NCBI RefSeq assembly: GCF_026130605.1
Contig: NZ_JANFAU010000001.1
Location: forward strand, 558,001-622,000
Source of the DNA: Sphingomonas lycopersici
GTDB taxonomy: Bacteria > Pseudomonadota > Alphaproteobacteria > Sphingomonadales > Sphingomonadaceae
Length of the DNA stretch: 64,000 nucleotides
Direction of reading: 5' to 3'
Shown: positions 16,978-25,464 of the stretch, piece after piece
Layout: each line of letters starts with the position of its first letter
How positions within the stretch are numbered: the stretch's first letter is position 1
The notes under the pieces: model-generated
Databases searched by the model: none
The model's input: the letters and a program-made list of their open reading frames with translations, nothing else
Told to the model about the DNA's origin: nothing
Position numbers and translations under genes: made by a program

Positions 16978-18387
16978 ATGGCCTTTTTCGAGATGACCGA
17001 TCAGTCTGCGGTGGTTCGGCCCTGTTATGCCGAAGTTCAGCGCTGGATCGACGAAGTCGGCATCGAAAGGCTCAACGCGCGGCTCAAGGAAGCCGAAACG
17101 ATCTTCCGCCGGATCGGCATCACCTTCGCCGTCTATGGCGAGGGGGGTGATCCGGAAAGGCTCATCCCGTTCGATCTTCTGCCGCGGGTTTTCTCGGGCG
17201 CGGAGTGGCGCACGCTCGATCGCGGCATCCGGCAGCGCGCGCAGGCGCTCAACGCCTTCATCTACGATGTCTATCACCGCGGCGAGATCATCCGCGCCGG
17301 GATCGTGCCGGGGGAGCTGGTCTACCGCAACCGCGCGTTCCTTCCCGAAATGATCGGCTTCGATCCGCCGGGCGGGGTTTACAGCCATATCGTCGGGATC
17401 GACATCATCCGCACCGGCGAGGGCGGCTTCCAGGTGCTCGAGGACAATTGCCGCACCCCCTCGGGCGTCAGCTATATGCTCGAGAACCGGGAGATCATGC
17501 AGCGCATGTTCCCCGAATTGTTCGGATCGACCCGCGTCGCGCCGGTCGATTCCTATCCCAACGATCTGCTCGCGACGCTGAAGGAGGTGGCGCCGCCCGG
17601 CGCGCGAAGCGACCCGACCGTGGTGGTGCTGACCCCCGGCCCGTTCAACTCGGCCTATTACGAGCACAGCTTCCTCGCCGATCTGATGGGGGTCGAACTC
17701 GTCGAGCCGATGGATCTCTATGTCGACGAGGACAAGGTGTGGATGAAGACCACCCACGGCCCCAAGCGCGTCGACGTAATCTATCGCCGGATCGACGACG
17801 ATTTCATCGATCCCTTGACCTTCCGCCCGGATTCGATGCTCGGCGTGCCGGGATTGTTCGGCGCCTATCGCGCCGGCGGGGTGACCTTGTGCTCGGCCCC
17901 CGGCGCGGGGATCGCCGACGACAAGGCGATCTATCTTTTCGTGCCGGAGATGATCCGTTTCTATCTCTCCGAAACGCCGATCCTCGAAAATGTCCCCACC
18001 TGGCGCTGCGCGCTGCCCGACGAATGCGCGCATGTGCTGGAAAATCTCGACCAGCTGGTCGCGAAGGAGGTGCACGGCTCGGGCGGCTACGGGATGTTGA
18101 TCGGCCCCAAGGCGACGCGCGCCGAGGTCGCGGCCTATGCCGATCGCATCCGCGCCGATCCGGCCGACTTCATCGCGCAGCCGACGCTCGATCTCTCCAC
18201 CGCGCCAGTGCTGGGCCAGAAGGAGATCGTCGGACGCCACGTCGATTTCCGCCCCTATTGCCTTGTCGGCAAGCGGATGCGGCTGGTCCCCGGCGGCCTT
18301 ACGCGGGTGGCGCTGACCGAAGGCTCGCTGGTGGTGAATTCCTCGCAGGGCGGCGGCGTCAAGGACACCTGGGTGCTGGACGATTGA
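16978..18387 (+). CDS. Circularly permuted ATP-grasp type 1 protein
   Basis: A 469-residue predicted carboxylate-amine ligase. It matches the circularly permuted ATP-grasp family (DUF404/407 type): Y-E-like N-terminus, RGIRQRAQALNAFIYDVYH at about residues 81-99, then FQVLEDNCRTPSGVSYMLENR at about 151-171, a hallmark of the family, and later RRIDDDFIDPLTF and LVAKEVHGSGGYGMLIGP. The C-terminus carries RHVDFRPYCLVG and GGLTRVAL. It begins an operon with alpha-E, transglutaminase-like and Anbu genes, the conserved set described in comparative-genomic work on ATP-grasp amidoligases. The likely chemistry is peptide-bond formation on a small molecule or protein; no substrate is known. Confidence 0.93.
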   Translation: MAFFEMTDQSAVVRPCYAEVQRWIDEVGIERLNARLKEAETIFRRIGITFAVYGEGGDPERLIPFDLLPRVFSGAEWRTLDRGIRQRAQALNAFIYDVYHRGEIIRAGIVPGELVYRNRAFLPEMIGFDPPGGVYSHIVGIDIIRTGEGGFQVLEDNCRTPSGVSYMLENREIMQRMFPELFGSTRVAPVDSYPNDLLATLKEVAPPGARSDPTVVVLTPGPFNSAYYEHSFLADLMGVELVEPMDLYVDEDKVWMKTTHGPKRVDVIYRRIDDDFIDPLTFRPDSMLGVPGLFGAYRAGGVTLCSAPGAGIADDKAIYLFVPEMIRFYLSETPILENVPTWRCALPDECAHVLENLDQLVAKEVHGSGGYGMLIGPKATRAEVAAYADRIRADPADFIAQPTLDLSTAPVLGQKEIVGRHVDFRPYCLVGKRMRLVPGGLTRVALTEGSLVVNSSQGGGVKDTWVLDD

Positions 18388-18388
18388 T

Positions 18389-19324
18389 ATGCTGAGCCGC
18401 ACCGCCGAGAATATCTTCTGGATGGCCCGCTACATCGAGCGCGCCGAAAGCACCGCGCGGCTGATCCAGATGGGGCAGCGCATGACGATCCTGCCCGGCC
18501 CGATTCATCGCGAGGAATGGCGCTCGGTCCTGCGCGTCACCGGCTGCGACGGGCTGATCGACGGCGATCGCGCGGTCGCCGAGGCCGATATCGTCCAGCT
18601 GCTGCTGCTCGACGAGACGAATCCCTCCTCGATCCGCTCGTGCATGCTGCGCGCCCGCGCCAACGGCCGCGCGGTGCGCACCGCGCTGACGCAGGATATG
18701 TGGGAAGCGCTCAATGACGACTGGCGCCGGCTGGAACAATATGATGTCGCGAGCGCGCGGCGAAACCTCGCCGAGCTGATCGACTGGGTGAAGACGCGCG
18801 CCTCGACCTTCCGCGGCGCGGTCGAGACCGGGCAGCTGCGCAACGAGGGGCATGATTTCCTGCGCATCGGCGGCGCGCTCGAACGCGCGGAGATGACGCT
18901 CCGGCTGCTCGACGTTAAATATTATGTGCTGCTGCCCGAGACCGCGGTGGTCGGCGGCGGGCGCGATCATTATCAGTGGACTTCGGTGCTCCACGCGCTG
19001 GCGGCGGCGCGCGCTTATCATCACGTTTATGGCGGCGGCGATTATTCGCCGTGGCGGATCGCCGACCTTCTGGTGCTCAACCAGCAATTTCCGCGCTCCC
19101 TGTCGTTCTGCTTCGGGCAGATCGGCTGGCATCTCGACCGGCTGGCGCAGGCGCATGGCCGGCGCGGTGCCGCGCATGACACCGCGTCGATGATGCTCGC
19201 CGAGCTGCGCGACCGCGAGGGCGGGGAGATTTTCGAAGAGGGGCTCCACGAATTCGTGCAGAATGCGCTTGTCGTCACCAACCGCCTGTCGCGAGAGATC
19301 GCGCAGACCTATCATTTCAACTGA
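18389..19324 (+). CDS. Alpha-E domain protein (DUF403)
   Basis: A 311-residue, largely helical protein starting MLSRTAENIFWMARYIERAE, the diagnostic N-terminus of alpha-E domains. TSVLHALAAARAYHHVYGG and PRSLSFCFGQI are further family signatures. It starts one base after the ATP-grasp stop and its stop overlaps the transglutaminase start, so the three are coupled. Alpha-E proteins are nearly always found with circularly permuted ATP-grasp and transglutaminase-like proteins, sometimes fused. The molecular function is unknown; it is thought to act in the same peptide-modification pathway. Confidence 0.93.
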   Translation: MLSRTAENIFWMARYIERAESTARLIQMGQRMTILPGPIHREEWRSVLRVTGCDGLIDGDRAVAEADIVQLLLLDETNPSSIRSCMLRARANGRAVRTALTQDMWEALNDDWRRLEQYDVASARRNLAELIDWVKTRASTFRGAVETGQLRNEGHDFLRIGGALERAEMTLRLLDVKYYVLLPETAVVGGGRDHYQWTSVLHALAAARAYHHVYGGGDYSPWRIADLLVLNQQFPRSLSFCFGQIGWHLDRLAQAHGRRGAAHDTASMMLAELRDREGGEIFEEGLHEFVQNALVVTNRLSREIAQTYHFN

Positions 19325-20169
19325 TGCTGCTCGTCGTCCGTCATCTGACGCACATGCGTTATCCGGCCGGCGCCGCGAGCGTCGCGCTGCGCCTCAAGCT
19401 GTTCCCGCAGAGTTTCGAGGGGCAGCGGGTGATCGACTGGCATGTCGAGGTCGAGGGGGAGGAGATCACGCGCACCACCGTCGACGGTTATGGCGAGCGC
19501 TTCGCGCAATGGCTGAGCCGCGGCCGGCACGATGAGCTGGAGATCGTCGCGCGCGGCCGGGTCGAAACCGAGGATCGCGCGGGCGTCGTCAAGGGCATGC
19601 GCCGCGCCTGTCCGCCGGCGGTCTGTCTGCGCGAAACGCCGCTGACCGAGGCGGACGAGATGATCCTTGGGCTCGGCGACGGGCTCGAGCCCGGCGACAA
19701 TGCGCTGGCCGGGCTGCACGCGCTCAGCGCCCGGGTGCGCGACGCCTTGCCCTATCGCGGCGGCGTCACCACCAGCGCCACCGCGGCGGCGGCCGCGCTG
19801 GCCGGCGAGGGCGGCGTCTGTCAGGATCATGCGCATATCTTCATCGCCGCCGCGCGGGCGCGCAATGTCCCCGCGCGGTATGTCGCGGGTTATCTGCTCG
19901 CCGGCGACGAAGCCGATCAGCAGTTCGAATCGCACGCCTGGGCGGAGGCATATATCGACGGTCTCGGCTGGGTCGGGTTCGATATCGCCAATGGCATGTG
20001 CCCGACCGATCATTATGTGCGGCTGGGCAGCGGGCTTGACGCCAATGACGCGGCGCCGGTACGCGGGGTGGTAACCGGCGGGGGGCCGGGGATCGTCTCG
20101 GCCGATGTGCGGATCGCCCGCGGCGAAGGCGACATCGAGGCGATCCAGCAGCAACAGCAGCAGCAATGA
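19324..20169 (+). CDS. Transglutaminase-like cysteine peptidase family protein with Gln-rich tail
   Basis: A 281-residue protein with the bacterial transglutaminase-like N-terminal beta domain (LVVRHLTHMRYP at the start) and a papain-like core. The triad is visible: C166 in GGVCQDHAH, H204 in ESHAWAEAY and D220 in VGFDIANG. These proteins act as peptidases or amide-group transferases. The start overlaps the alpha-E stop by one base. The last seven residues (275-281) are all glutamine, encoded by CAG/CAA repeats, which is not a usual family feature and is either slippage or an accessible glutamine donor. It is third in the ATP-grasp/alpha-E/TGase/Anbu operon. Confidence 0.92.
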   Translation: MLLVVRHLTHMRYPAGAASVALRLKLFPQSFEGQRVIDWHVEVEGEEITRTTVDGYGERFAQWLSRGRHDELEIVARGRVETEDRAGVVKGMRRACPPAVCLRETPLTEADEMILGLGDGLEPGDNALAGLHALSARVRDALPYRGGVTTSATAAAAALAGEGGVCQDHAHIFIAAARARNVPARYVAGYLLAGDEADQQFESHAWAEAYIDGLGWVGFDIANGMCPTDHYVRLGSGLDANDAAPVRGVVTGGGPGIVSADVRIARGEGDIEAIQQQQQQQ

Positions 20170-20187
20170 CCCGGGCCAAGATCTGAT

Positions 20188-20931
20188 ATGACCTATTGCG
20201 TCGCGGTGCGCGTGACCGATGGGCTGGTGCTGTTATCCGATACCCGGACGAACGCGGGTCTCGATAATATCTCGCGCTTCACCAAGATGTTCACCTGGGA
20301 AGTCCCCGGCGAGCGCGCGATCGGGATGATGTGTTCGGGCAATCTTTCGATCACCCAGGGGGTGATGACGCGGCTTGCCAAGGCGATCGAGCGATCGGCC
20401 GACGATCCCGATATCGAGACGATCCTCAATGCCGACAGCATCTTTCGCATCGCCGAGCTGGTGGGTGAGGCGATGCAGGCGCAGCAGGATCGCTATCGCG
20501 AATCGATCCAGGCCGGCGGCGTCGGCGCCGATGCGATGATCCTCGTCGCCGGCCAGCGCAAAGGCGGGCGGCACCGGTTGTTCATGGTCTATGCGGCGGG
20601 CAATTTCGTCGAGGCGACCAGCGACACGCCCTATTTCCAGATCGGCGAGCACAAATACGGCAAGCCGATCCTCGATCGGGTGGTGACGATCGACACGCCG
20701 CTCGAACAGGTGGTGAAGGCGGTGTGCGTGTCGATGGATTCGACGCTCCATTCGAACCTTTCGGTCGGCATGCCGCTCGACCTTGCCGTGTTGCGACGCG
20801 ATCGTTTCGCCTTTCAGGTGCGCGAGCGGATCGAGGCCGACGACCCCCGCTTCCAGAATATCTCGCGCGAATGGGGCGGCAGGCTGAGGGAGGCGTTTCT
20901 CGCGATGCCCGACCTCGTTTCGATCGGTTGA
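20188..20931 (+). CDS. Proteasome-type peptidase Anbu
   Basis: A 247-residue Ntn-hydrolase related to HslV and proteasome beta subunits. After removal of Met1, Thr2 (MTYCVAVRV) would be the N-terminal nucleophile. D18 in LSDTRTNAG and K33 in RFTKMFTWE take the places of the proteasome Asp17 and Lys33. GNLSITQGV and GVGADAMILVAGQ are Anbu features. The gene is 18 bases after the transglutaminase stop, last in the operon. Family members have been seen to assemble into open ring or spiral structures. The substrate is unknown, and no unfoldase gene is present nearby. Confidence 0.92.
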   Translation: MTYCVAVRVTDGLVLLSDTRTNAGLDNISRFTKMFTWEVPGERAIGMMCSGNLSITQGVMTRLAKAIERSADDPDIETILNADSIFRIAELVGEAMQAQQDRYRESIQAGGVGADAMILVAGQRKGGRHRLFMVYAAGNFVEATSDTPYFQIGEHKYGKPILDRVVTIDTPLEQVVKAVCVSMDSTLHSNLSVGMPLDLAVLRRDRFAFQVRERIEADDPRFQNISREWGGRLREAFLAMPDLVSIG

Positions 20932-20968
20932 AGCGCGCCGGTAAAACCTTCCCGACCCGGGCGATCGA

Positions 20969-21463
20969 TCAGATGCAATAGAAGTCCAGCACCGTCGGGA
21001 TCGTGTCGTTGAGCAACACGATCGTCTTGGCGGCGATCAGCCAGTTTTGCCCGTCGAACCTCAGCTCATGCCGATAGCGGCCGAAAAAGGCGTGCGATCG
21101 CCCGGCGCGCTTGTCGAACAGATGGACGGCGACGTTCGACGCGACGACCGCGCTTGCGGCATCCGCCTCTGCCAATCGGACGTTGGTGATCAGATGGACG
21201 GTGCGCATGCGCGGCGCCGAAGCGACCGACTGGCCCGAGCGCGCGCGCCATACCCGGTCGGCCAGATTCCCGCGCCCGCGATAATAGATCAGCGACAATT
21301 CGCTTTCCGGATCGCTGGTCGTCTCGGTCTCATTCTTCCACGCGGGAAGCCAGAAGACCGCATCTTCGGCGTAAAGGTCCAGCCACGCGTCCCACTCATA
21401 TCCGTCGAGGCATTCCGCCTCGCGATACAGGATCGCCGCGGCGGCGTCGGGCGTCAGGATCAT
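20969..21463 (-). CDS. Aromatic-ring-hydroxylating dioxygenase, beta subunit
   Basis: A 164-residue small subunit with the cone-shaped NTF2-like fold. The N-terminus has ILYREAECLDGYEWDAWLDLYAEDAVFWLPAW, typical of the benzoate/toluate type. RTVHLITNVRL and the C-terminal half GRYRHELRFDGQNWLIAAKTIVLLND also fit. It supports the alpha subunit structurally and holds no metal. ATG 21463 overlaps the alpha-subunit stop (ATGA); the longer open frame upstream lies in the alpha gene and is not used. The convergent Anbu gene ends 37 bases away. Confidence 0.92.
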   Translation of the reverse strand: MILTPDAAAAILYREAECLDGYEWDAWLDLYAEDAVFWLPAWKNETETTSDPESELSLIYYRGRGNLADRVWRARSGQSVASAPRMRTVHLITNVRLAEADAASAVVASNVAVHLFDKRAGRSHAFFGRYRHELRFDGQNWLIAAKTIVLLNDTIPTVLDFYCI

Positions 21464-22824
21464 GGCGCCAATACTCCCGCCATCCGCCGCGCCCATTCGC
21501 GATAATAGCTCCGGAAGAGCGTTTCGTCGCCAAGCTGGGCGTCGGCGAGCACGCTGAACGCCGGGTGGAGATCGATCAGCGCGCCGAAGCGGTTGCCGCC
21601 TTCGCGGGCCGCCGTGGTGCCGCGCGCATAGCCCTGCAGCCAGGGATCGACGCGGCTGGCGAAGCCGCGCTGGCAATTTTCATAGGTCACCGTGTCGTCG
21701 GGCGTTGCCATGCCGCTGGGATTGAAGAAATCCTCGTACTGACGGATGCGTTGCCGCCGCGCTTCCCGGCTTTCGCCTTTCGGCGCGATGCACCAGGTGC
21801 GCATCTCGGTCTTGTCGGGTGCGAGCGGCTGGATCACGCGGAGCTGGCTCGATGCATTTTCGGCAATCTGGAGGTTGGGAAAGATCGACAGATTGCGCAT
21901 GTTGAACATCCAGTCGCGCTTGGCCACGCCGTGCCGTTCGGCCAGCGTCTCGGCGCGCTCGTAGAGCGGCAGCGCCTCGGTGACGCCGAAAATGCCCCAG
22001 TTGAGAACATGGCCATAAGGGAAACTGAAGCTGCCCCCGGCAACGCCCTTGGCATCTTCGCGCCAGTAATCGCTGCTTTCCCACACCGATTTCACGGCGG
22101 CCTTGGTGTTGGACGTCTGACGTTGTTCGAGAATGCGGATGTAGGACGGGTGGGTGGACGTGAAGTGATAGGCGTCCGAACAATTTTCGAGCTGGAGTTT
22201 CCAATTGCCGTGGAAGGTGAAGGTCACCGCGCCGGGCACCAGTTCGATCCCTTCGTCGCTCTGGTCGGCGACGAGATCGAGCAGTTTCGCGGCTTCGCCG
22301 AGATGCGTCTCCAGCGGCGGTACATCGGCATCGAGGCTGCCGAACAGGAAGCCGCGATAGTCGCCGAATGCCGGCAGCGCCGGTAGGTCATGGTTTTGCG
22401 CGTCGAAGCTCGCGGCATAGCAGCCGGCGCGTTTGAGCTTCACGTTCTTGTTGCGACCCGCGCTGTCGAAGGTCCAGCTATGATAGGGGCAGACGTGGAG
22501 GCGCGCATTGCCCGATAGCGTCTGCGCGACGCGCGAGCCGCGGTGGGGGCAGGAATTGACGAAGGCGTTGAGCTTTCCCGCGCCGTCGCGGCTGACCAGT
22601 ACCGGCACCCGGCCGATATCGGTGGTGAAGAAATCGTGCGGGTCGCGCGCCTGATCGGCGATGCCGAGAAAGACCCATCCCCGCTCGAAAATATGACGCA
22701 TCTCGAGGTTGAAAATGTCGGGCTCGTCGAAGATCGCGCGGCTGACGCGGAAAATGCCGTCGTCCGGCCGATCATCGATCAGGTCCGAAATGCGCGCGCT
22801 GAACATTGTCCTCGTCCTGTCCAT
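21460..22824 (-). CDS. Aromatic-ring-hydroxylating dioxygenase, alpha subunit
   Basis: The 454-residue catalytic subunit of a Rieske non-haem iron oxygenase. Rieske [2Fe-2S] ligands are C92/H94 (SCPHRGSR) and C112/H115 (VCPYHSW). The mononuclear iron site shows D217, H220 and H225 in NCSDAYHFTSTH. Size and motifs fit benzoate/anthranilate-type dioxygenases that insert O2 into an aromatic acid. ATG 22824 is used; ATG 22806 (MFSARI) is an alternative. It follows benzoylformate decarboxylase by ten bases, and the beta subunit overlaps its end. No ferredoxin or reductase gene is in the cluster, so electrons must come from proteins encoded elsewhere. The ring substrate is unknown. Confidence 0.94.
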   Translation of the reverse strand: MDRTRTMFSARISDLIDDRPDDGIFRVSRAIFDEPDIFNLEMRHIFERGWVFLGIADQARDPHDFFTTDIGRVPVLVSRDGAGKLNAFVNSCPHRGSRVAQTLSGNARLHVCPYHSWTFDSAGRNKNVKLKRAGCYAASFDAQNHDLPALPAFGDYRGFLFGSLDADVPPLETHLGEAAKLLDLVADQSDEGIELVPGAVTFTFHGNWKLQLENCSDAYHFTSTHPSYIRILEQRQTSNTKAAVKSVWESSDYWREDAKGVAGGSFSFPYGHVLNWGIFGVTEALPLYERAETLAERHGVAKRDWMFNMRNLSIFPNLQIAENASSQLRVIQPLAPDKTEMRTWCIAPKGESREARRQRIRQYEDFFNPSGMATPDDTVTYENCQRGFASRVDPWLQGYARGTTAAREGGNRFGALIDLHPAFSVLADAQLGDETLFRSYYREWARRMAGVLAP

Positions 22825-22834
22825 CTATGCGTGG

Positions 22835-24391
22835 TCAATCTACCATGACGTCCACCAGCGTCGGCCCCGGCGCGGAGAAGGAGGCGAGCAGCGCCTTGTC
22901 GAGCGCTGCTGCTGTCTCGACCCGCTCGGCGGACAGCCCCTGGCCGCGCGCCAGTGCGCAGAAGTCGATGCCGCTCAGCGTCGTGCCTTCGGTCTTCTGC
23001 AGGCCGAAATGCCGGCCGAAATTGACCAGCGCCTCATACCGCCGGTTGTTGACGATGACGAAGCTGATCGGCAACCCGAGCTGTGCCGCGGACCACAGCC
23101 CCTGGATTGCGTACATGCTCGATCCATCGCCAAGGATCGCGATGATCTTGTCGCCCGGACGACCGAGCGCGACGCCGATCGCCGCGGGCAGACCGTGCCC
23201 GAGCCCGCCGCTCGCGCAAGTATGGAAACCGCCCGCGTCGACGATCGGCAGACGATCGTGCATCGCGCCGCGGCTCGACGGCGCTTCCTCGACGATCACC
23301 GACCCGCGCGGCCGCAGATGCGCGATCTGCTGGAGAAGGTAAGCGTCGGTCAGCGCCGAGGGCGGGAGCGGGGGCGGCGCCTTCCGGCGCGGTGGCAGCG
23401 CGCGCGCGACCGGCGCGGGGCCATCGAGCAGACGCGCGAGCGCGAACCTTGCGTCGGCGACCAGCGCGGTGCCTTCGGGCGCCCAGCTCGCCGGGGCGAT
23501 CGAATCGACGATATGATAAAGCCGCGCCCCCTCCGGCAGATGCGGGCCGGATGCTTCGGTATGGTATAGCGATAAGGGTCCGCCGACGACCAGAATCAGA
23601 TCATGGCCGTCGAGATCGCGGACGATCGCCTCGCGGCTTGGCGACAGGAAACCGGCGAACAGCGCGTGATCCTCCGGAAACACCTCGCGCGCGGCGAAGG
23701 GCGCGGCCCAGACGCTGGCGGCGTGGCGCTCCGCGAGCGCGATCGCCTCATGCCATGCGCCGTCGCGCGCGACGCCGGCGCCGAACACCAGCGCGGGCCG
23801 GTTCGCGCGCGCCAGCGCCGCGGCGATCTCATCGAGCGTGCCGGGCTCGCCGGGATTGCGCGCGATGATCCGCCGCGCGGCGACCGGTGCGCAGGGTCGA
23901 TCCCAATCGTCGACCGGGATCGACACGAAGGTCGGGCCGCACGGCGGCTCCATCGCGACATAATAAGCGCGCGCGATCGCCGCCGGCACATCCTCGGCGC
24001 GCGCCGGCTCCACCGCCCATTTGACATAAGGGCGCGGGAATTCGGTGGCCCGGTCGGCGAACAGAAAGGGTTCGAACGGCAGGATCGCGCGCGCCTGCTG
24101 CCCCGCGGTCACCACCAGCGGGGTCTGGTTCTTAAAGGCGGTGAACAGATTGCCGAGCGAATGGCCGACGCCCGCCGCGGCGTGAAGATTGACCAGCGCG
24201 GCGTTGCCGGTCGCCTGCGCATAGCCGTCGGCCATGCCCATCACGATCGATTCCTGCAGCCCGAGGATGTACCGGAAATCCTCCGGGAAATCCCGGAACA
24301 TCGGCAGTTCGGTCGACCCCGGATTGCCGAAGACCGTCGTCATGCCCAATGTACGCAATAGCGACAGCGTCGCGTCGCGGACCGTTTGCAT
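22835..24391 (-). CDS. mdlC: Benzoylformate decarboxylase-like ThDP enzyme
   Basis: A 518-residue thiamine-diphosphate enzyme that decarboxylates benzoylformate (phenylglyoxylate) or a relative to an aldehyde. Alignment by eye with Pseudomonas putida BFD gives the same N-terminal numbering: S26 (NPGSTE), E47 (GLQES) and H70 (NLHAAAG). The second active-site histidine falls at H277 (LSLYHTEASG). The C-terminal ThDP motif is GDGSSMYAIQGLWSAAQLGLPISFVIVNN. I chose ATG 24391, matching the known N-terminus; a longer frame to 24442 adds a charged leader. It is first gene of an operon with the dioxygenase, divergent from a LysR regulator. The ring is probably substituted, since an aromatic-acid dioxygenase follows. 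Confidence 0.88.
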   Translation of the reverse strand: MQTVRDATLSLLRTLGMTTVFGNPGSTELPMFRDFPEDFRYILGLQESIVMGMADGYAQATGNAALVNLHAAAGVGHSLGNLFTAFKNQTPLVVTAGQQARAILPFEPFLFADRATEFPRPYVKWAVEPARAEDVPAAIARAYYVAMEPPCGPTFVSIPVDDWDRPCAPVAARRIIARNPGEPGTLDEIAAALARANRPALVFGAGVARDGAWHEAIALAERHAASVWAAPFAAREVFPEDHALFAGFLSPSREAIVRDLDGHDLILVVGGPLSLYHTEASGPHLPEGARLYHIVDSIAPASWAPEGTALVADARFALARLLDGPAPVARALPPRRKAPPPLPPSALTDAYLLQQIAHLRPRGSVIVEEAPSSRGAMHDRLPIVDAGGFHTCASGGLGHGLPAAIGVALGRPGDKIIAILGDGSSMYAIQGLWSAAQLGLPISFVIVNNRRYEALVNFGRHFGLQKTEGTTLSGIDFCALARGQGLSAERVETAAALDKALLASFSAPGPTLVDVMVD

Positions 24392-24466
24392 GGTCAAGCG
24401 TCTCTCTCCTCGCGTTTTTCTCCTTATCGGTGCCGCGGCCACGCTGCGCCATTGCCGATTTGCTCG

Positions 24467-24493
24467 AAAGTCATAACATCGTGATATGACTTT
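24467..24493. promoter_or_regulatory. Candidate LysR operator overlapping the regulator's start codon
   Basis: A 27-base dyad with nine-base perfect arms, AAAGTCATA (24467-24475) and TATGACTTT (24485-24493), and partial symmetry inside. It lies between the divergent LysR gene and the decarboxylase/dioxygenase operon. Its right arm contains the LysR ATG (24486). This position suggests direct autorepression of the regulator while it activates the operon. The T-N11-A LysR spacing can be found within it. Confidence 0.55.
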
Positions 24494-25415
24494 TGATCAA
24501 CGCCAGTTGCGCGCCTTTCTCGCGGTGGTCGACCGCGGCAGCCTGGGGCGCGCGGCCGATGTCGCGTGCATGACGCAACCCGCGCTCAGCCGGCTGATCG
24601 GCGAGATGGAGCGCCGCTTCGGCCAGCGACTGTTCGATCGTCACAGCAAGGGCATGGTGCCCACGGCGGCGGGTGAAACGCTGATCCCCCATGCCAGATT
24701 ACTATTGTTCGAGATGGAGCAGGCGGCTTCGGCGCTGGATGCGTTGCGCGGCCTCGGGCGAGGGCGGTTGCGCGTGGGCGCGGTGGCGGCGATCGCGCGG
24801 ACGATCCTCCCCGCAATCGCCGCGCGCCTGCTGGATGCAGCGCCGAAATTGCAGGTCGATGTGCTCGACGCGCCCGAGGACCGGCTTGTCCAGGCGCTGA
24901 CGGGGCGTGAGATCGACGTGGTGATCGCCCCGGCAATCGCGCCGCATTCCGAAATCCGGCCGATCGCCGAACTCGATTATAAAGACAGTTACACCGTGCT
25001 CGCCGCCGCCGCGCACCCGCTCGCGCATCGTGCCGATGTCGGGCTGGACGACGTGCTCGGCGAGCGCTGGGCGATGCCCGAGATCGGCAGCGCACCGCGC
25101 ATGTTGTTCCACAATCTGGTCACCGCGCAGGGCGAGGCGTTGCCGGATGTCGCGGTGGAAACCAATTCAATCGGCGTGATGCTCGCCACCGTTTCCTCCA
25201 GCCGATTGCTCGGCTGGCTGCCCAAACCCTTGATCGGTGCGGAGATGGAACGGGGGCTGATCGCGGCGATCGGCATTCCCGCGCTCGAGGTTGAGCGCCG
25301 CTTCTTCGTCTATACCCGCCGCAAGGGCAGCCTGATCGCCGCCGCCCACCGCCTGTTCGATCTGCTTCCGCTGAGCAGCCGGGCGGTCGCCGCGCCGTCA
25401 TCCGGCTTGCCGTGA
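24486..25415 (+). CDS. LysR family transcriptional regulator
   Basis: A 309-residue regulator. The winged helix-turn-helix is at residues about 5-65 (LRAFLAVVDRGSLGRAADVACMTQPALSRLIGEMERRFGQRLFDR). The effector-binding domain starts LRVGAVAAIARTILPAIAARL and resembles the PBPb type. It is divergent from the benzoylformate decarboxylase/dioxygenase operon, 94 bases away, so it is the likely activator with an aromatic acid or its ketoacid as inducer. No unusual residues were noticed. A strong dyad covers its start codon. Confidence 0.93.
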   Translation: MTFDQRQLRAFLAVVDRGSLGRAADVACMTQPALSRLIGEMERRFGQRLFDRHSKGMVPTAAGETLIPHARLLLFEMEQAASALDALRGLGRGRLRVGAVAAIARTILPAIAARLLDAAPKLQVDVLDAPEDRLVQALTGREIDVVIAPAIAPHSEIRPIAELDYKDSYTVLAAAAHPLAHRADVGLDDVLGERWAMPEIGSAPRMLFHNLVTAQGEALPDVAVETNSIGVMLATVSSSRLLGWLPKPLIGAEMERGLIAAIGIPALEVERRFFVYTRRKGSLIAAAHRLFDLLPLSSRAVAAPSSGLP

Positions 25416-25464
25416 CCTTGCTCGCTCGCTAGCCGCCGACACCACGACATTTCAGGAGAGAGCC

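Noticed and set aside
19324..20169. Glutamine run as evidence of a frameshift or sequencing slip
   Set aside because: The triad and C-terminal domain are intact up to the run, and the stop is followed by a normal gap and the Anbu start, so the run is treated as real sequence.
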